Position numbers and translations under genes: made by a program. DNA of 26,079 bases from JACJYE01 sp964432875 (lineage in GTDB: Bacteria > Bacteroidota > Bacteroidia > Chitinophagales > Saprospiraceae): NCBI GenBank assembly GCA_964432875.1, contig CAYSPJ010000074.1:1-26079 (forward strand), given 5' to 3'. Of the stretch, positions 1 to 9,795 are shown one piece after another (positions within the stretch are counted from its first letter, which is position 1; each line of letters starts with the position of its first letter). A model generated the notes under the pieces. That model ran no database searches, was not told where the DNA came from, and saw nothing but the letters and a program-made list of their open reading frames with translations.

Positions 1-131
1 GGCGCAAAGGGAGATTTGTCGGCTGGCGGCGTGGCGGGAATTGCCTTGCTTGCGGCCGACTCAGCCGGGATAACGTCCGGTAGATTAGCTTTGGCTTTAG
101 CTACTAAGCCGATATGTAAAAATGCACCCAT
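1..131 (-). CDS. 5' part of an unrecognised gene running off the left edge
   Basis: An open frame starts with ATG at 131 and has no stop down to base 1, giving 43 codons that begin MGAFLHIGLVAKAKANLPD and continue with an Ala/Pro-rich stretch. The N-terminus resembles the start of a soluble protein followed by a flexible linker. There is no clear signal peptide and I do not recognise a family. A promoter-like TTG-N21-TAGTTTTC lies 31-62 bases upstream, which supports a real start here. The competing + strand frame in this stretch (16-210) has no recognisable content. The gene points away from the histidine-kinase gene to its right but lies on the same strand, so it could also be the next gene downstream. 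The call rests on frame openness, start context and promoter only. Confidence 0.4.
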   Translation of the reverse strand, partial: MGAFLHIGLVAKAKANLPDVIPAESAASKAIPATPPADKSPFA

Positions 132-161
132 AGTTCAAGTGTTTTGGTTGTCCAAATGGGG

Positions 162-193
162 GAAAACTATACCTCGGAGGCATGACAGGTCAA
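162..193 (-). promoter_or_regulatory. candidate Bacteroidota promoter for the left-edge gene
   Basis: On the minus strand a TTG (191-193) is separated by 21 bases from TAGTTTTC (162-169). The Bacteroidota sigma factor consensus is TTG, about 19-21 bases, then TAnnTTTG, so only the last base of the -7 element departs. Transcription would begin near 156, giving a leader of about 25 bases before the ATG at 131. Matches of this quality occur by chance, so the call is tentative. Confidence 0.35.
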
Positions 194-265
194 TGTGCCA
201 GCTGGTATAGCTGCTGAAAGGCGCTATCCCTTGCTTGATGAACCGGCCATCTCCTTGCGCTATAG

Positions 266-3200
266 TCACGCCAAAACAATCTCCACCAGCGTCCCGCCCT
301 CCGGCCCGGGCCCGCTGCGGATGGATGCTTCGGTGTATTGATCGGCCAGGGCCAGCCGCCGGTGCGCCAGCTGCGTGCCGTAGGATTTTGGTTTTCCCGC
401 GGCAGTTTGCTCGGCAGAGATGCCCGGCCCGTTGTCGGCGATGGTGATGCGCAGGCCCTTGCCGTACGGCTCGAACCTTACGGAAATCAAGCCCTCGCCA
501 GTTTTGCCTTTCATGCCGTGCACGATGGCATTCTCCACAAAGGGCTGTACCAGCATGGAGGGCAAAGCGGTTTCGTAGGTGTCCAAAGACTCGTCCGCCA
601 CGATTTCGTAGCGGAAAACATCGCGGAAGCGGAGGTGTTCCAGCGAGAGATAGTTGTGCAGGTAATCCAATTCATCCTCCAAGCTGACTTCTTTGTGGAA
701 GGAATGTTCCAGGGTCTGGCGGATGAGGCGGGCGAACTGCGCCAGGAAAGTCGTCGCCCGCCCCTTGTCGTTGGCGGCGATGAAGCCCTGGATGGAATTG
801 AGGCAATTGAAGATGAAGTGCGGGTTCATTTGGGCTTGCAGGGCGGCGCGCTCCAACTCCAGGGTCTTCTGCTGCAGCGCGTTTTGCTGGCGCACCTGAT
901 CGATGCGGTAGCGGTAGAACCCTAAAAAGCCCAGAGCCAGCAAGCCAGCACCCCCCAAGCGCGCGGGCCAGCTCTTGTACCAGGGCGGGCGGATGGTGAA
1001 AGGGTAGGTGGCGGATTCGCTCCATAAGCCGTCCTGGTTCTGCGCCTGCACCTCAAAATCGTAGCGCCCCGGTGCCAGGGCCGGCAATAAGAGCCGGTGG
1101 TCCTGAGTGTAAGACCACTCGCTCTGGGGGGTAAGGCGGAAACGGTAGGGCACTTTGCCGAAAAATTGATACTGCAGCGAGCTGAACTGCAGGAGCAGAT
1201 TGCTCTGGTGGTGGGGGAAGGACGCCTGCGCCTCCAGGCTCACCGGCTGATTGTTGACCGCGATATATTCGATGATGGGCGGGGCCGGCGGGGCCGCCGT
1301 ACCGCTGGGGAGGCGCCAGCGGATCAGGCCCTTGGAGCTGGCCATCCAGATATCGCCTTCATGGGGCAGCAAATCGTTGATCGAATTGGAAGGCAAGCCA
1401 TTGGCGGCGGTGAAATTTTGGATGGAGAACTCGCCCTCCGCGCCGAGCTGCACCCGGCTGATCCCTTCCGAGGAGAGCGCCCAAAAGCGCCCGGGCTGGT
1501 CGGGGATGATCCTCCCGGGCGCATTGCTGGCTAACCCATTTTCTTGGTGGAGGCGGCGCACCTGGCCATCACGGCCGATGAGGGCGATGCCCTGGGAGTT
1601 GAGCGTGGCGGCGATGGTGCCATCGTGCAGCTTGCGGATATCCACCGCGGGGAAATTGAAAAGGGGGTTCTCGTCGCGCAGCAAGATGAGCGAGTCGCGC
1701 ACTACCTGGCAGAGGACGCCCTTGACGCCGGCCCACTCGATACCCGTCTCTTCGTCTTCGAGCACGCAATACGTGCGCTGCGTCATCTCGAAATCTTTGC
1801 TGGCGCGGGCGGTGGTCATGGTTTTCAAATCCAGTGCGGCATAGCCTCCCCAGCCACAGAACCACAACCGGTCGGTGCGGGGGTTCCAGCGCAGCTTTTG
1901 GACGCCGGGGTTGGCTGGGCGCCCCTGTTTATCGACGATATTGCTAATGGTGTGCCATGCCTGCCCGTCGAAGTAATGCAAGGCATTGGTGGCGCACCAC
2001 AGATAACCGCTGCGCGGGTCATAGAAAAGTTCATACACATAGGTGGCCCCTTCGATTTCCGGCAGGGCTTCCAGGGTTTTGCTGGGGAGGTGGTACTGGT
2101 AAATGCGGCCCGTGCGGTTGCCGATGAACAAGGTTTCGGCGTTTTTCGCCGCCAGACAGGTTGGCGTGAAAGCCTCGCCGTCGGGCAGGCTCGCCATCAC
2201 GGTCAAGTTCCAGCCTGGGGTGTATAGCAAGCCATCGCCCCATGTGCCAATCCAGTAGCCCTGGCCTTGGTCTTGCACAATGGAAGTAATTGTTTTGCCC
2301 TCCAGATAGCGCTCCATCTGCCCGGCTTTGATGGCCTCCAGCCCGCGGTAACGCACCAAGCCCTCATTGTTTTGGCAAGCCAGGAAGATACTGCCCTGCT
2401 GGTCTTCGTAAATCTTGGTAGGCTCATAAGGGAATGCCCCCTGCCAGAGGACGCGCTGCCCGTCGATGAGGTAGAGCTGGCCGTGGCCATAAGCCAAGAT
2501 GGCGCCGCTCTTCAATATCCCCGTGCAAAGGCTGAGGCTATTCTGGTGGTAGTCGTTGCGCAAATTATTGATGGTGATAGGGGGCTGCTGGGTAGGGCCA
2601 TAAATTTCCAGCGGCGGCAACAGCTTTTGAAGCTTCAGTCCTTCATTGTAGGTATTCATCGAGGGATTGCTGCTGTACAAGGCAGAGAGCAGGTTGGGGC
2701 CGTCCCGCCAAATTATCCTGGCGGAAGGGTGCTGGCTGGCGAGCACTTCCTGCTGGCCTTCGGGATTGATTTTCAGGATGCCCAACCCTTGCAAGGCGAT
2801 GTAAAATACCCCCTGCGGCTCATCCACATAGAAGCCTTCGGCCCGGTTGTACTGCCCTTGATACTTGAGGATAGTGTCCTTGACCGGGTGCATCAGGATG
2901 CTGTCGCCCTGGGTGTAGAAGAGGTGTCCGAGCAAAGTCTGAGTCCAGATCCGCCCGCTTGCGCTCTCCTGGAGGTGCATAGCAGGGGTGTAGTTGACGT
3001 CACTGTCCGGCTTGTAGCGCTTGAAGGCATAGCCATCGTAGCGGCAGATGCCATAGCCGGTGCCTACCCAGAGATAGCCTTGACGGTCGATCAGCAGGCT
3101 ATAGACGTTATCGTGGGGCAAGCCCTTTTCGGTGGTGAGGTTGTAAAAGACGGGGCTGCTTTGTTGCGCCATGCTGGGCAGGCAAGCGCACAAAGCGAGG

Positions 3201-3274
3201 ATGGCTAGCCCGAGGCGGCAGCCTCGAAGGGAGGAAGGGTTTGGCTGAGGATTCATCGCATCGTGTTTTTTCAT
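266..3274 (-). CDS. membrane sensor histidine kinase, Reg_prop/Y_Y_Y/LytS-type
   Basis: The product is a 1002-aa inner-membrane sensor kinase whose large extracytoplasmic part senses an unknown ligand and which should phosphorylate a response regulator. Residues 1 to about 39 form a signal peptide ending near SMAQQ. Residues ~40-670 contain Reg_prop-type propeller blades (for example GLPHDNVYSLLIDRQGYLWV). A Y_Y_Y domain follows at ~675-760 and one transmembrane helix at ~767-788. The cytoplasmic kinase is of the His_kinase (LytS/YehU) class, with NPHFIFN carrying the phospho-acceptor His (~819), an N box ENAIVHG (~914) and a G box DNGPG (~947). Unlike the hybrid kinases of Bacteroides, it has no receiver or AraC domain. 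The frame stays open to an ATG at 3439, but that start would overlap the upstream gene and hide the signal peptide. The ATG at 3274 (MKKHDAMNPQ) or 3256 (MNPQ) is therefore preferred. The LytTR regulator at 18222 is the only candidate partner in the window. Confidence 0.93.
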   Translation of the reverse strand: MKKHDAMNPQPNPSSLRGCRLGLAILALCACLPSMAQQSSPVFYNLTTEKGLPHDNVYSLLIDRQGYLWVGTGYGICRYDGYAFKRYKPDSDVNYTPAMHLQESASGRIWTQTLLGHLFYTQGDSILMHPVKDTILKYQGQYNRAEGFYVDEPQGVFYIALQGLGILKINPEGQQEVLASQHPSARIIWRDGPNLLSALYSSNPSMNTYNEGLKLQKLLPPLEIYGPTQQPPITINNLRNDYHQNSLSLCTGILKSGAILAYGHGQLYLIDGQRVLWQGAFPYEPTKIYEDQQGSIFLACQNNEGLVRYRGLEAIKAGQMERYLEGKTITSIVQDQGQGYWIGTWGDGLLYTPGWNLTVMASLPDGEAFTPTCLAAKNAETLFIGNRTGRIYQYHLPSKTLEALPEIEGATYVYELFYDPRSGYLWCATNALHYFDGQAWHTISNIVDKQGRPANPGVQKLRWNPRTDRLWFCGWGGYAALDLKTMTTARASKDFEMTQRTYCVLEDEETGIEWAGVKGVLCQVVRDSLILLRDENPLFNFPAVDIRKLHDGTIAATLNSQGIALIGRDGQVRRLHQENGLASNAPGRIIPDQPGRFWALSSEGISRVQLGAEGEFSIQNFTAANGLPSNSINDLLPHEGDIWMASSKGLIRWRLPSGTAAPPAPPIIEYIAVNNQPVSLEAQASFPHHQSNLLLQFSSLQYQFFGKVPYRFRLTPQSEWSYTQDHRLLLPALAPGRYDFEVQAQNQDGLWSESATYPFTIRPPWYKSWPARLGGAGLLALGFLGFYRYRIDQVRQQNALQQKTLELERAALQAQMNPHFIFNCLNSIQGFIAANDKGRATTFLAQFARLIRQTLEHSFHKEVSLEDELDYLHNYLSLEHLRFRDVFRYEIVADESLDTYETALPSMLVQPFVENAIVHGMKGKTGEGLISVRFEPYGKGLRITIADNGPGISAEQTAAGKPKSYGTQLAHRRLALADQYTEASIRSGPGPEGGTLVEIVLA

Positions 3275-3411
3275 CCAAAGGCACGGATTCCAAGCTGGCG
3301 GTGCGGCCCGCCGCGGAATACTAGTCCAAGCCAGCGAATTTACACGATTTAATGAAATGTAGTAGCATAGGGTGAGGGATTTTTGTTTTGTGGCTACCAG
3401 AGGGGCATGAG

Positions 3412-6400
3412 CTATTGCTTCGCCACCTTTCCTACCCACATCCGTCCATCAGCAGCCTGCAGCTTCAGTAGAAATATTCCGGAGGGCAAGGCGTGTAAAT
3501 CAAGCGCCACTCTGGCAGCAGGTGCGAATTGCTGGGAAAGGAGCATTCTCCCGCTCAGGTCATACAACGCATAAGCCGCAAGCGGCGTATTTTCCGCCCC
3601 AGACCAGATATGCAACTGTCCGGCAGTAGGCAGGGGGAATACCTGTACTTCCAGCATTTCGCTGCGAGGGTGTGGCACCGCGGTGAGCGCCCCTGTCCCG
3701 GAAAGGCTCAGCCCGCCGCCCCCGCCGCTCAGCCAGCGGATGACCATCTCGGCGTAGTGGCCCTGCGCAAAAGCGCCGTATTTCCAGGTGGAGGTGGTTG
3801 CCTCTGGGGCGGGGGCGTATTCCCAGTAGCCATAAGGCGCATCGTAGGTATCGGCGGCGTAAATACTAGGGTGTCCATTCGCCGGATTGAGCTGAAAAGG
3901 ATTGTGGAACCCGTTGATTTTGTAAAAATACAGGTCCGTAAGGTCAAAATCTGCTCCGCCGTTGGCGAGGATAGAATCCCGGAGCGCCTCGTAGTCGGCA
4001 TCGGTAAAATAGAAGCGGACGTGGATGGGGGCGTCAGGCTGCAAATACTGTAGATCGTTCAGCGGGAAATTCCAAAAGCGGTTCATCACCCACCAAGTAT
4101 CGGTGGAGTCAACGTACAGCGCGGGTGGATTGACGATGGGGGAGGCGCCAGGCGGGCCATCTAACACTACTGGGCCATAGGTGCGATGCGCTGTCAGCAA
4201 ATCTGGATAAACTTCCATAGACAACTTCATCCGGTCTCCGGCGTATTGATTTGGGTCGGTTGCAAGGCGATAAAAATGTGCCCAACCAGAGGTGTCGTAG
4301 CACATAAAACCAGCATCGGTGGGGGAGGAGGCGTCCACTTCATCTACCAGGCCGTGCGGCCCAGTTTCTCTTCCGTCGTACCAAATATTACCCGCCGTTG
4401 CAGGTGCAGGGCCTCCCAGCCAAAACCGCACCCCTGGTTCGACGTTTTGGTCAGGATGGATAAAGCCTTCATCCCAGTTTTTCCGGGTGGAAACCAGGAA
4501 GTAGCTTTTACCCGCAGAGAGCGCCGCCGTGGTGTCCACTCTTTGCGGAAAGGCTGCCGCCGAAGCGGCCTGGATGCTGAGCAGGAGGTGCGCCTCGGGC
4601 TGCTCGGGGTCGAAGGCCTCTTCGTAAAGCAAGCCTAAAGGTAAAGCGCCCATCGGCCCTGGGCTGGCCGTAGCCAGGAAGTATTCGCCGTCCTCCGGCA
4701 CGGTGAAGGGCAGCACGTCATAAGGATATAGTGCATCCGGCTCGCCGCCCGGGCGGTGGAAGCGCGGTGTGCAACGGGTAAACAAGCCGCTGCGGCGTTC
4801 CAAATTCTCGCCCAGGGTGAATCCGGCCACGGCCCATATCACCGTATCCAGACAGAGCACGCCCAGCTCGAGGGTGTAAGGGACGTATGGGGCAAGGTTT
4901 TCCAAATGTAAAACTGTATCCTGAAAGTTCGGAAAACTTACCCAAGGCAAATCGGGCTCGGCAGGTCTTAAATAGGCGATATAATTTGCTCCCGGGAATG
5001 GCGAGGACCAAGAGATGGTGGCAGAATCGCCGCCGGTTTGCAGATAGAGCGTGTCTACCGGCAAACAGGGTGGCATCTGATAATAGACCGTATCTGATAT
5101 TGCATTACCGCAGCTTCCAATGCTATAGACGAAGTAGTAATATCCGTCCTGCGGATGGACTACCGAAACTGAGTTTTGAAGAAATGTAAAACCGGACGAC
5201 AAATCGGGTGCATAAAACCACGTACCTCCCTGGCCGGTAGATGTTTGAAGCGAGAAGTTTGTCTGCACCGGGCCGGCAGGGGGAAGTTCGTCAATCGACG
5301 TAACGTTCAGGAAAAACGTTTCCTGCAGGCATCCGGTAGATACCTCAAAGGTGTAGTCTCCCGTTCCCGGCATGAAATAGTAAAAAGTGCTCGTAAAATA
5401 CCAGGAGTTGACCAGTGAATCTTCGTAATAGACAAAAACGGAATCAAGAGGCATTTCATACTCTTCCTGGTCCAAGAACCTGCCGAAACCAATCTGCTGG
5501 CCGCACCAAACCAGATCGGCCTCTAAGGAGAGCGGAGAATCGCCTACTCTTTGCAAATACCGCAGATCGAACAACTCGCAGTTCAGGGTATCAACCCACA
5601 AATAGATATAACCTGAGAAGTCAACCAGATTGCCGGGCACGCTGAAACCGCCGGCATCGGAAACCAGCACCACGTTGTCTACCCCTGATATGGCCTGCCA
5701 AAGCAGCTGGCCGCTAGCGGTGGTGCTCAGTGCTATTGTATCGGCTTCGCAGAAGGTGATGGTATGGCCTTCTTCTCCCTCCTGAATTAACCTGTCAGGC
5801 ACCGCTACCGCCTGCACATAAGTCTGTGCCGCCCCCTGACAAGCGCCATTGGACGCAACGGCACGAATCAACTGGCTGCCATCGGCCGTATAATTTAGGC
5901 CAGTGGACTGCAATGCGCCGTCCTTGAACCATTGACAGGATAGGTTGGAGGTAATCGTTAAGGGATAGCCGGCGCAAATGCTAACGGTTGAGTCCACGCT
6001 CAATTGCACATCCGGTGTGATACCGACCGCTTGTATTTGGAAAACCGTATCGGTCATGCAAAGCCCGTTGTCCACTTCCAATTTGATGCTGTGCCAGCCT
6101 ACGTTGGGGAAATCAAAAAGTACCGTATCGCTTTGGGAGATAAGATCGCCGTTCAAATACCAGCGAAACTCCTGTTCCAATCCCCGATCTGGCACCCACA
6201 TCATCTGCTCCGTCCCGACACATCTTTGCCGGGGCGCCAGCGTGGCGCTTGCGAAGTATTCACAATTCACTATGTTGAAGACAGCTGCGTTGGTGTGTAC
6301 TGTCCGCGTTTGGTTGACCGAAATCCTGGCTGCATTTCGTATCGGCGTGTTGCGAGGCGCATCGGGTTTTAGTTTGATGGAAAACTTCATATACGCCACG

Positions 6401-9400
6401 CTGCCGGGTAAGACAATTTCTTGAAAATTCACCCGAAGCACGGCATCCTGCCCCAATTGCACGTGCGCAGGATGGCTTAATGACAGAACCTCCATGGTAG
6501 TCATGTCCATGACAGGAGGCAAGTTATCTAAAAATGTCAACTGGAAAATCGTATCACTCCCAGTATGATGGAAGCGGATCAGATACTCCACTTTATCGGG
6601 TGGATCCAGGGTGTAGTACTGATCGCCGGGAAGAAAATCCTCTACGTTGACGATGATCTTTTCAGCAGTGGCATCATTATTACAGCGATGTAACACCAAT
6701 AAGGTGTCGGGTATGCTAAGTGTATCGTTTCCATGCCAGATTTGCAGCATCGTTGAAAACGCCAACAGGTCTCCTGCGGACGCAGCATCCGGCATATTGA
6801 CCTCCAGGTCTAATAATACCGGCTGAAAGCGCGGGAAATCGCCAAAATCCCAGTGAAGCGTATTGCCGGTAATGTCACTTGGTGCAATAGAGGCGGAACC
6901 AAACACATAACCAGAATGAGGCGGCAATGTCAATATCAGGCTCCCGGTATGCGGCAGTGCGGCCATGGCCGACATGTTTATCCGCAGCTTGGCCGTTTCA
7001 TCACAGCCATACGGACCGAGCGTTTGATCCACTTGGGCTACTGCGCCCGACGGAATTTGTATGCCGATCAGGACTGTGTCGCTTGGAGCAGTAGGTGTGA
7101 TTGCTGCCACTGCCGGATATGGGCTGGTCGTTACCTGCGCCAGGGCGCTCAAAGTTCCGGTCAGTTCCACTTCAAAGGCACCCTGGAGCGCCCCCATAGG
7201 TAATTCAAACCACCCGGCGGTGTCGGTAAGCCCAAAAATGCCTGCTGAGGGAATGCCCACCGCAATCTGCGGCAACAAAGGTTCCTGCTGATCGCGTATT
7301 CCGTCGCCATTCGCATCAAAAAACACCTGTCCGTAAATACGGTTAGCGCTCACAGACTGGTTTTCCCAAAGGCATAATTGGCCCGGGTAAATGTCCCAAA
7401 CATTGAAAAAGTCCAAGTCTCCATCCTGATCGTAGTCAAAGGGATGAAAAACGCCCCTGCCGGAGCCTTGCACGGCATAAGGGCCAAAGCCCGTACCGGT
7501 GTTCAATGCTACAAGAACCGACTGCGAATCCGGCAATTCGAGCGTCCGGATCAGGTCTTTTAATCCGTCGCCATTCACATCCGCTAACAGCACGACTATT
7601 CCTGCTCCTGGCGTAGCGCCAAAATTACCCGAAAACAAGCCGTCCGGTTGGGCGTAATAATAGCGTATCTGATTGGAGGGTTCGTGGCGGACGACCACGT
7701 CTTCCAGCCCGTCAAGCGACATATCAGTCAGGCCGAGCCATACTGTTTCATCGCCCAGATTAATAGTCTGTACACGTGACAAGCCCGCTCCCGCTTGATT
7801 ATGGAAAACCAAGAGCCGGGCAGCCCCGGAGTTGAGCTTCAGATGTAACAATACATCCAGATGGCCGTCGCCATTCAGATCGGATACGGATGCCTCTGCT
7901 CCGCCGTAAAGTGCGGACAACTCTAATACTTCCCCGCTCAACACATCAAAGGAGGCGCCATTAAACTTCAACAGTCGCATTACCACATTAGAACCTGCCG
8001 TATGCGCTACCAAAAGATCATCTACCCCGTCGCCGTCAAAATCGGCCGCAACGAGCGGGCTTAATGTACCGAAGCCGCCATAAGCATATACGTCGCCCTT
8101 GTTTTCAAATACATAACTATTACCAGGATTCCGGTACCAGCGGATAATGCCGAATGCACTCCAGAACAGCAAGTCCTCCAGGCCGTCGCCATCTACATCC
8201 ATCACATGATACTCGTCATTCCAATTCGTGGGGCACAACGCTTTAGGCGTAAAAACGCCGTTTTCATTAATGGCGGCCGCTATTTTTCGATTGCTGAAGA
8301 ATAGCACGTCCATGTCGCCGTCATTTTCGATATCGTGAAAACGTATCTGGCTTTCTACCGGAAATTGCTCCCACATCCGCTCGCGAAGCCCCAGCGACTG
8401 GCCACCGAGATGCTGCACGCGGTAAACGGCCGAAGTGACGTGGGCAAAAGCATTGCGATCCTGCACCCACCAGAGTTCTGTTTGGCCGTCCAGGTCAGTG
8501 TCGGCCGGGACATGAAAGGCATGGGAAAAATCCGGATTGGCCATGACGGCGGCTTCTGTAAAAGTCAGGTTATTATTGAAAAACAGGCTGTTATCCACGG
8601 CGATCTCCGGGTAGCCGTTGCCGTCGAGGTCGGGGGTTACCGCCAGGGAAGTAGCTACGCCGTAAGTCCCGGTGGTCGAAAAGGCATGATCGCCCACCAG
8701 GATATTGCCGCTGAAGTTCAGGCCTCCCAAATGGCGGCGCACGTAGGTTTTGTTCCGGTATCGGAACAGGATTTCCGGGCCGTTGGCGTTGTCTAAGTCT
8801 GCGCAGATGAGCCGGGTCAGCCCATAGGGAAGCACAGGATTGGGACTAAAATACAAGGTCTGGGCCAGGGTGAAGTCGAAGTTGCCGTTCTGTGTCAGTA
8901 TCAGGATGGGAATATTATCATAGGGGCCATCAAGCGACAACACCATTTCCATGATGCCGTCCTGGTCGAAATCAGCGAAATCCATCACGTCCAAGCCGTA
9001 GGAGTAGCCAGGTAGTTTTCTTTTCAGGCTCAATGGCGTAACACTACCGGCCTGATTGAGCAAAACCTGAAGGCTGTCGCCTCTCACTGCCGCTGCATCC
9101 GGCCAGCCATCGCCATTCAAATCCCGAACTGAATGTAATGGAAAATTGTCACTTATGATTTCTTGAGCCATGTTGAACACACCTCCGCCCTGGTTGATAG
9201 CCAGGTATGTTCTCGGCGAAATGATTTGAAAAATCAGATCCGGCAATCCGTCTGCGTTCCAGTCCGTCACAAAAAAATTGCTCACACTTTGCAGCGCCAG
9301 GTTCGGAATAATCTCCGGCACGCTGTCCACCATGCCCGCCTGAATGTGGAAAATGAGCAAGTCGCGCCCGTCGAACGCCAGCAATTCGGGATACCCGTCG

Positions 9401-9561
9401 CCATCCACATCGCTGAAGTGAAAGTGCTCGCCAATGGTGCGGTTGATCGGCCAGGGTTGGCAGTCAGTGTTGTTGAGCGTGGTTTGGGCCTGAATCAGGG
9501 GTAGAGATGCCAATAAAAAGGCAGCCATAAATGCGAAGTGGCAATTAAACGTTTTATTCAT
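3412..9561 (-). CDS. giant secreted FG-GAP repeat protein with T9SS type A sorting domain
   Basis: This is a 2049-aa protein expected outside the cell or on its surface, exported by Sec and then by the type IX system. A signal peptide ends near LIQAQ (residue ~26). Residues ~30-735 hold about fourteen FG-GAP/VCBS-like repeats, each with an Asp-rich loop such as DVDGDGYPE or DLNGDGWPD, of the kind that binds calcium in integrin-like propellers. An SdrD B-like module (GQVFFDANGDGIRD) starts at ~739. DUF11/DUF7619-like repeats of the sort common in T9SS cargo lie at ~845-1090, a PKD-like segment follows from ~1097, and a fibronectin III-like segment lies at ~1495-1580. The last ~80 residues are a type A sorting domain (VQVFPLPTAGQ, then YDLSGRML, then WVGKVAKQ). 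No catalytic domain was recognised, so adhesion or matrix function is inference. It lies 234 bp behind the 1894-aa gene and 137 bp ahead of the kinase gene. Confidence 0.93.
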   Translation of the reverse strand: MNKTFNCHFAFMAAFLLASLPLIQAQTTLNNTDCQPWPINRTIGEHFHFSDVDGDGYPELLAFDGRDLLIFHIQAGMVDSVPEIIPNLALQSVSNFFVTDWNADGLPDLIFQIISPRTYLAINQGGGVFNMAQEIISDNFPLHSVRDLNGDGWPDAAAVRGDSLQVLLNQAGSVTPLSLKRKLPGYSYGLDVMDFADFDQDGIMEMVLSLDGPYDNIPILILTQNGNFDFTLAQTLYFSPNPVLPYGLTRLICADLDNANGPEILFRYRNKTYVRRHLGGLNFSGNILVGDHAFSTTGTYGVATSLAVTPDLDGNGYPEIAVDNSLFFNNNLTFTEAAVMANPDFSHAFHVPADTDLDGQTELWWVQDRNAFAHVTSAVYRVQHLGGQSLGLRERMWEQFPVESQIRFHDIENDGDMDVLFFSNRKIAAAINENGVFTPKALCPTNWNDEYHVMDVDGDGLEDLLFWSAFGIIRWYRNPGNSYVFENKGDVYAYGGFGTLSPLVAADFDGDGVDDLLVAHTAGSNVVMRLLKFNGASFDVLSGEVLELSALYGGAEASVSDLNGDGHLDVLLHLKLNSGAARLLVFHNQAGAGLSRVQTINLGDETVWLGLTDMSLDGLEDVVVRHEPSNQIRYYYAQPDGLFSGNFGATPGAGIVVLLADVNGDGLKDLIRTLELPDSQSVLVALNTGTGFGPYAVQGSGRGVFHPFDYDQDGDLDFFNVWDIYPGQLCLWENQSVSANRIYGQVFFDANGDGIRDQQEPLLPQIAVGIPSAGIFGLTDTAGWFELPMGALQGAFEVELTGTLSALAQVTTSPYPAVAAITPTAPSDTVLIGIQIPSGAVAQVDQTLGPYGCDETAKLRINMSAMAALPHTGSLILTLPPHSGYVFGSASIAPSDITGNTLHWDFGDFPRFQPVLLDLEVNMPDAASAGDLLAFSTMLQIWHGNDTLSIPDTLLVLHRCNNDATAEKIIVNVEDFLPGDQYYTLDPPDKVEYLIRFHHTGSDTIFQLTFLDNLPPVMDMTTMEVLSLSHPAHVQLGQDAVLRVNFQEIVLPGSVAYMKFSIKLKPDAPRNTPIRNAARISVNQTRTVHTNAAVFNIVNCEYFASATLAPRQRCVGTEQMMWVPDRGLEQEFRWYLNGDLISQSDTVLFDFPNVGWHSIKLEVDNGLCMTDTVFQIQAVGITPDVQLSVDSTVSICAGYPLTITSNLSCQWFKDGALQSTGLNYTADGSQLIRAVASNGACQGAAQTYVQAVAVPDRLIQEGEEGHTITFCEADTIALSTTASGQLLWQAISGVDNVVLVSDAGGFSVPGNLVDFSGYIYLWVDTLNCELFDLRYLQRVGDSPLSLEADLVWCGQQIGFGRFLDQEEYEMPLDSVFVYYEDSLVNSWYFTSTFYYFMPGTGDYTFEVSTGCLQETFFLNVTSIDELPPAGPVQTNFSLQTSTGQGGTWFYAPDLSSGFTFLQNSVSVVHPQDGYYYFVYSIGSCGNAISDTVYYQMPPCLPVDTLYLQTGGDSATISWSSPFPGANYIAYLRPAEPDLPWVSFPNFQDTVLHLENLAPYVPYTLELGVLCLDTVIWAVAGFTLGENLERRSGLFTRCTPRFHRPGGEPDALYPYDVLPFTVPEDGEYFLATASPGPMGALPLGLLYEEAFDPEQPEAHLLLSIQAASAAAFPQRVDTTAALSAGKSYFLVSTRKNWDEGFIHPDQNVEPGVRFWLGGPAPATAGNIWYDGRETGPHGLVDEVDASSPTDAGFMCYDTSGWAHFYRLATDPNQYAGDRMKLSMEVYPDLLTAHRTYGPVVLDGPPGASPIVNPPALYVDSTDTWWVMNRFWNFPLNDLQYLQPDAPIHVRFYFTDADYEALRDSILANGGADFDLTDLYFYKINGFHNPFQLNPANGHPSIYAADTYDAPYGYWEYAPAPEATTSTWKYGAFAQGHYAEMVIRWLSGGGGGLSLSGTGALTAVPHPRSEMLEVQVFPLPTAGQLHIWSGAENTPLAAYALYDLSGRMLLSQQFAPAARVALDLHALPSGIFLLKLQAADGRMWVGKVAKQ

Positions 9562-9795
9562 GAGGTGTCCTTATTTTTGAAATTGCGCTTTATTTAGCAT
9601 CTCATCCGTAATCATTTGTTCCCACGCAACGAAGTTATTTGCAATTCAGGACACTCATGAGGAAAAAGATGCGATGGGGTTTATTGTGCATGGGCACTCG
9701 AATGCAAATAGCATTTTTCATAATAACAGCGAATTTTTGGTTGTTAATGAATTAGTAGGTAGACCTGCTTAGTCCACACTACCAGAATCAACGAT

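Noticed and set aside
338..3208. Long + strand frames opposite the kinase gene (for example 338-925 and 2267-3208)
   Set aside because: They are antisense to strongly supported domains and their translations show no family features; high GC keeps them open.
266..3439. Longer reading of the kinase gene starting at 3439
   Set aside because: It would overlap the 3' end of the 2049-aa gene and place 55 unlikely residues before an obvious signal peptide.
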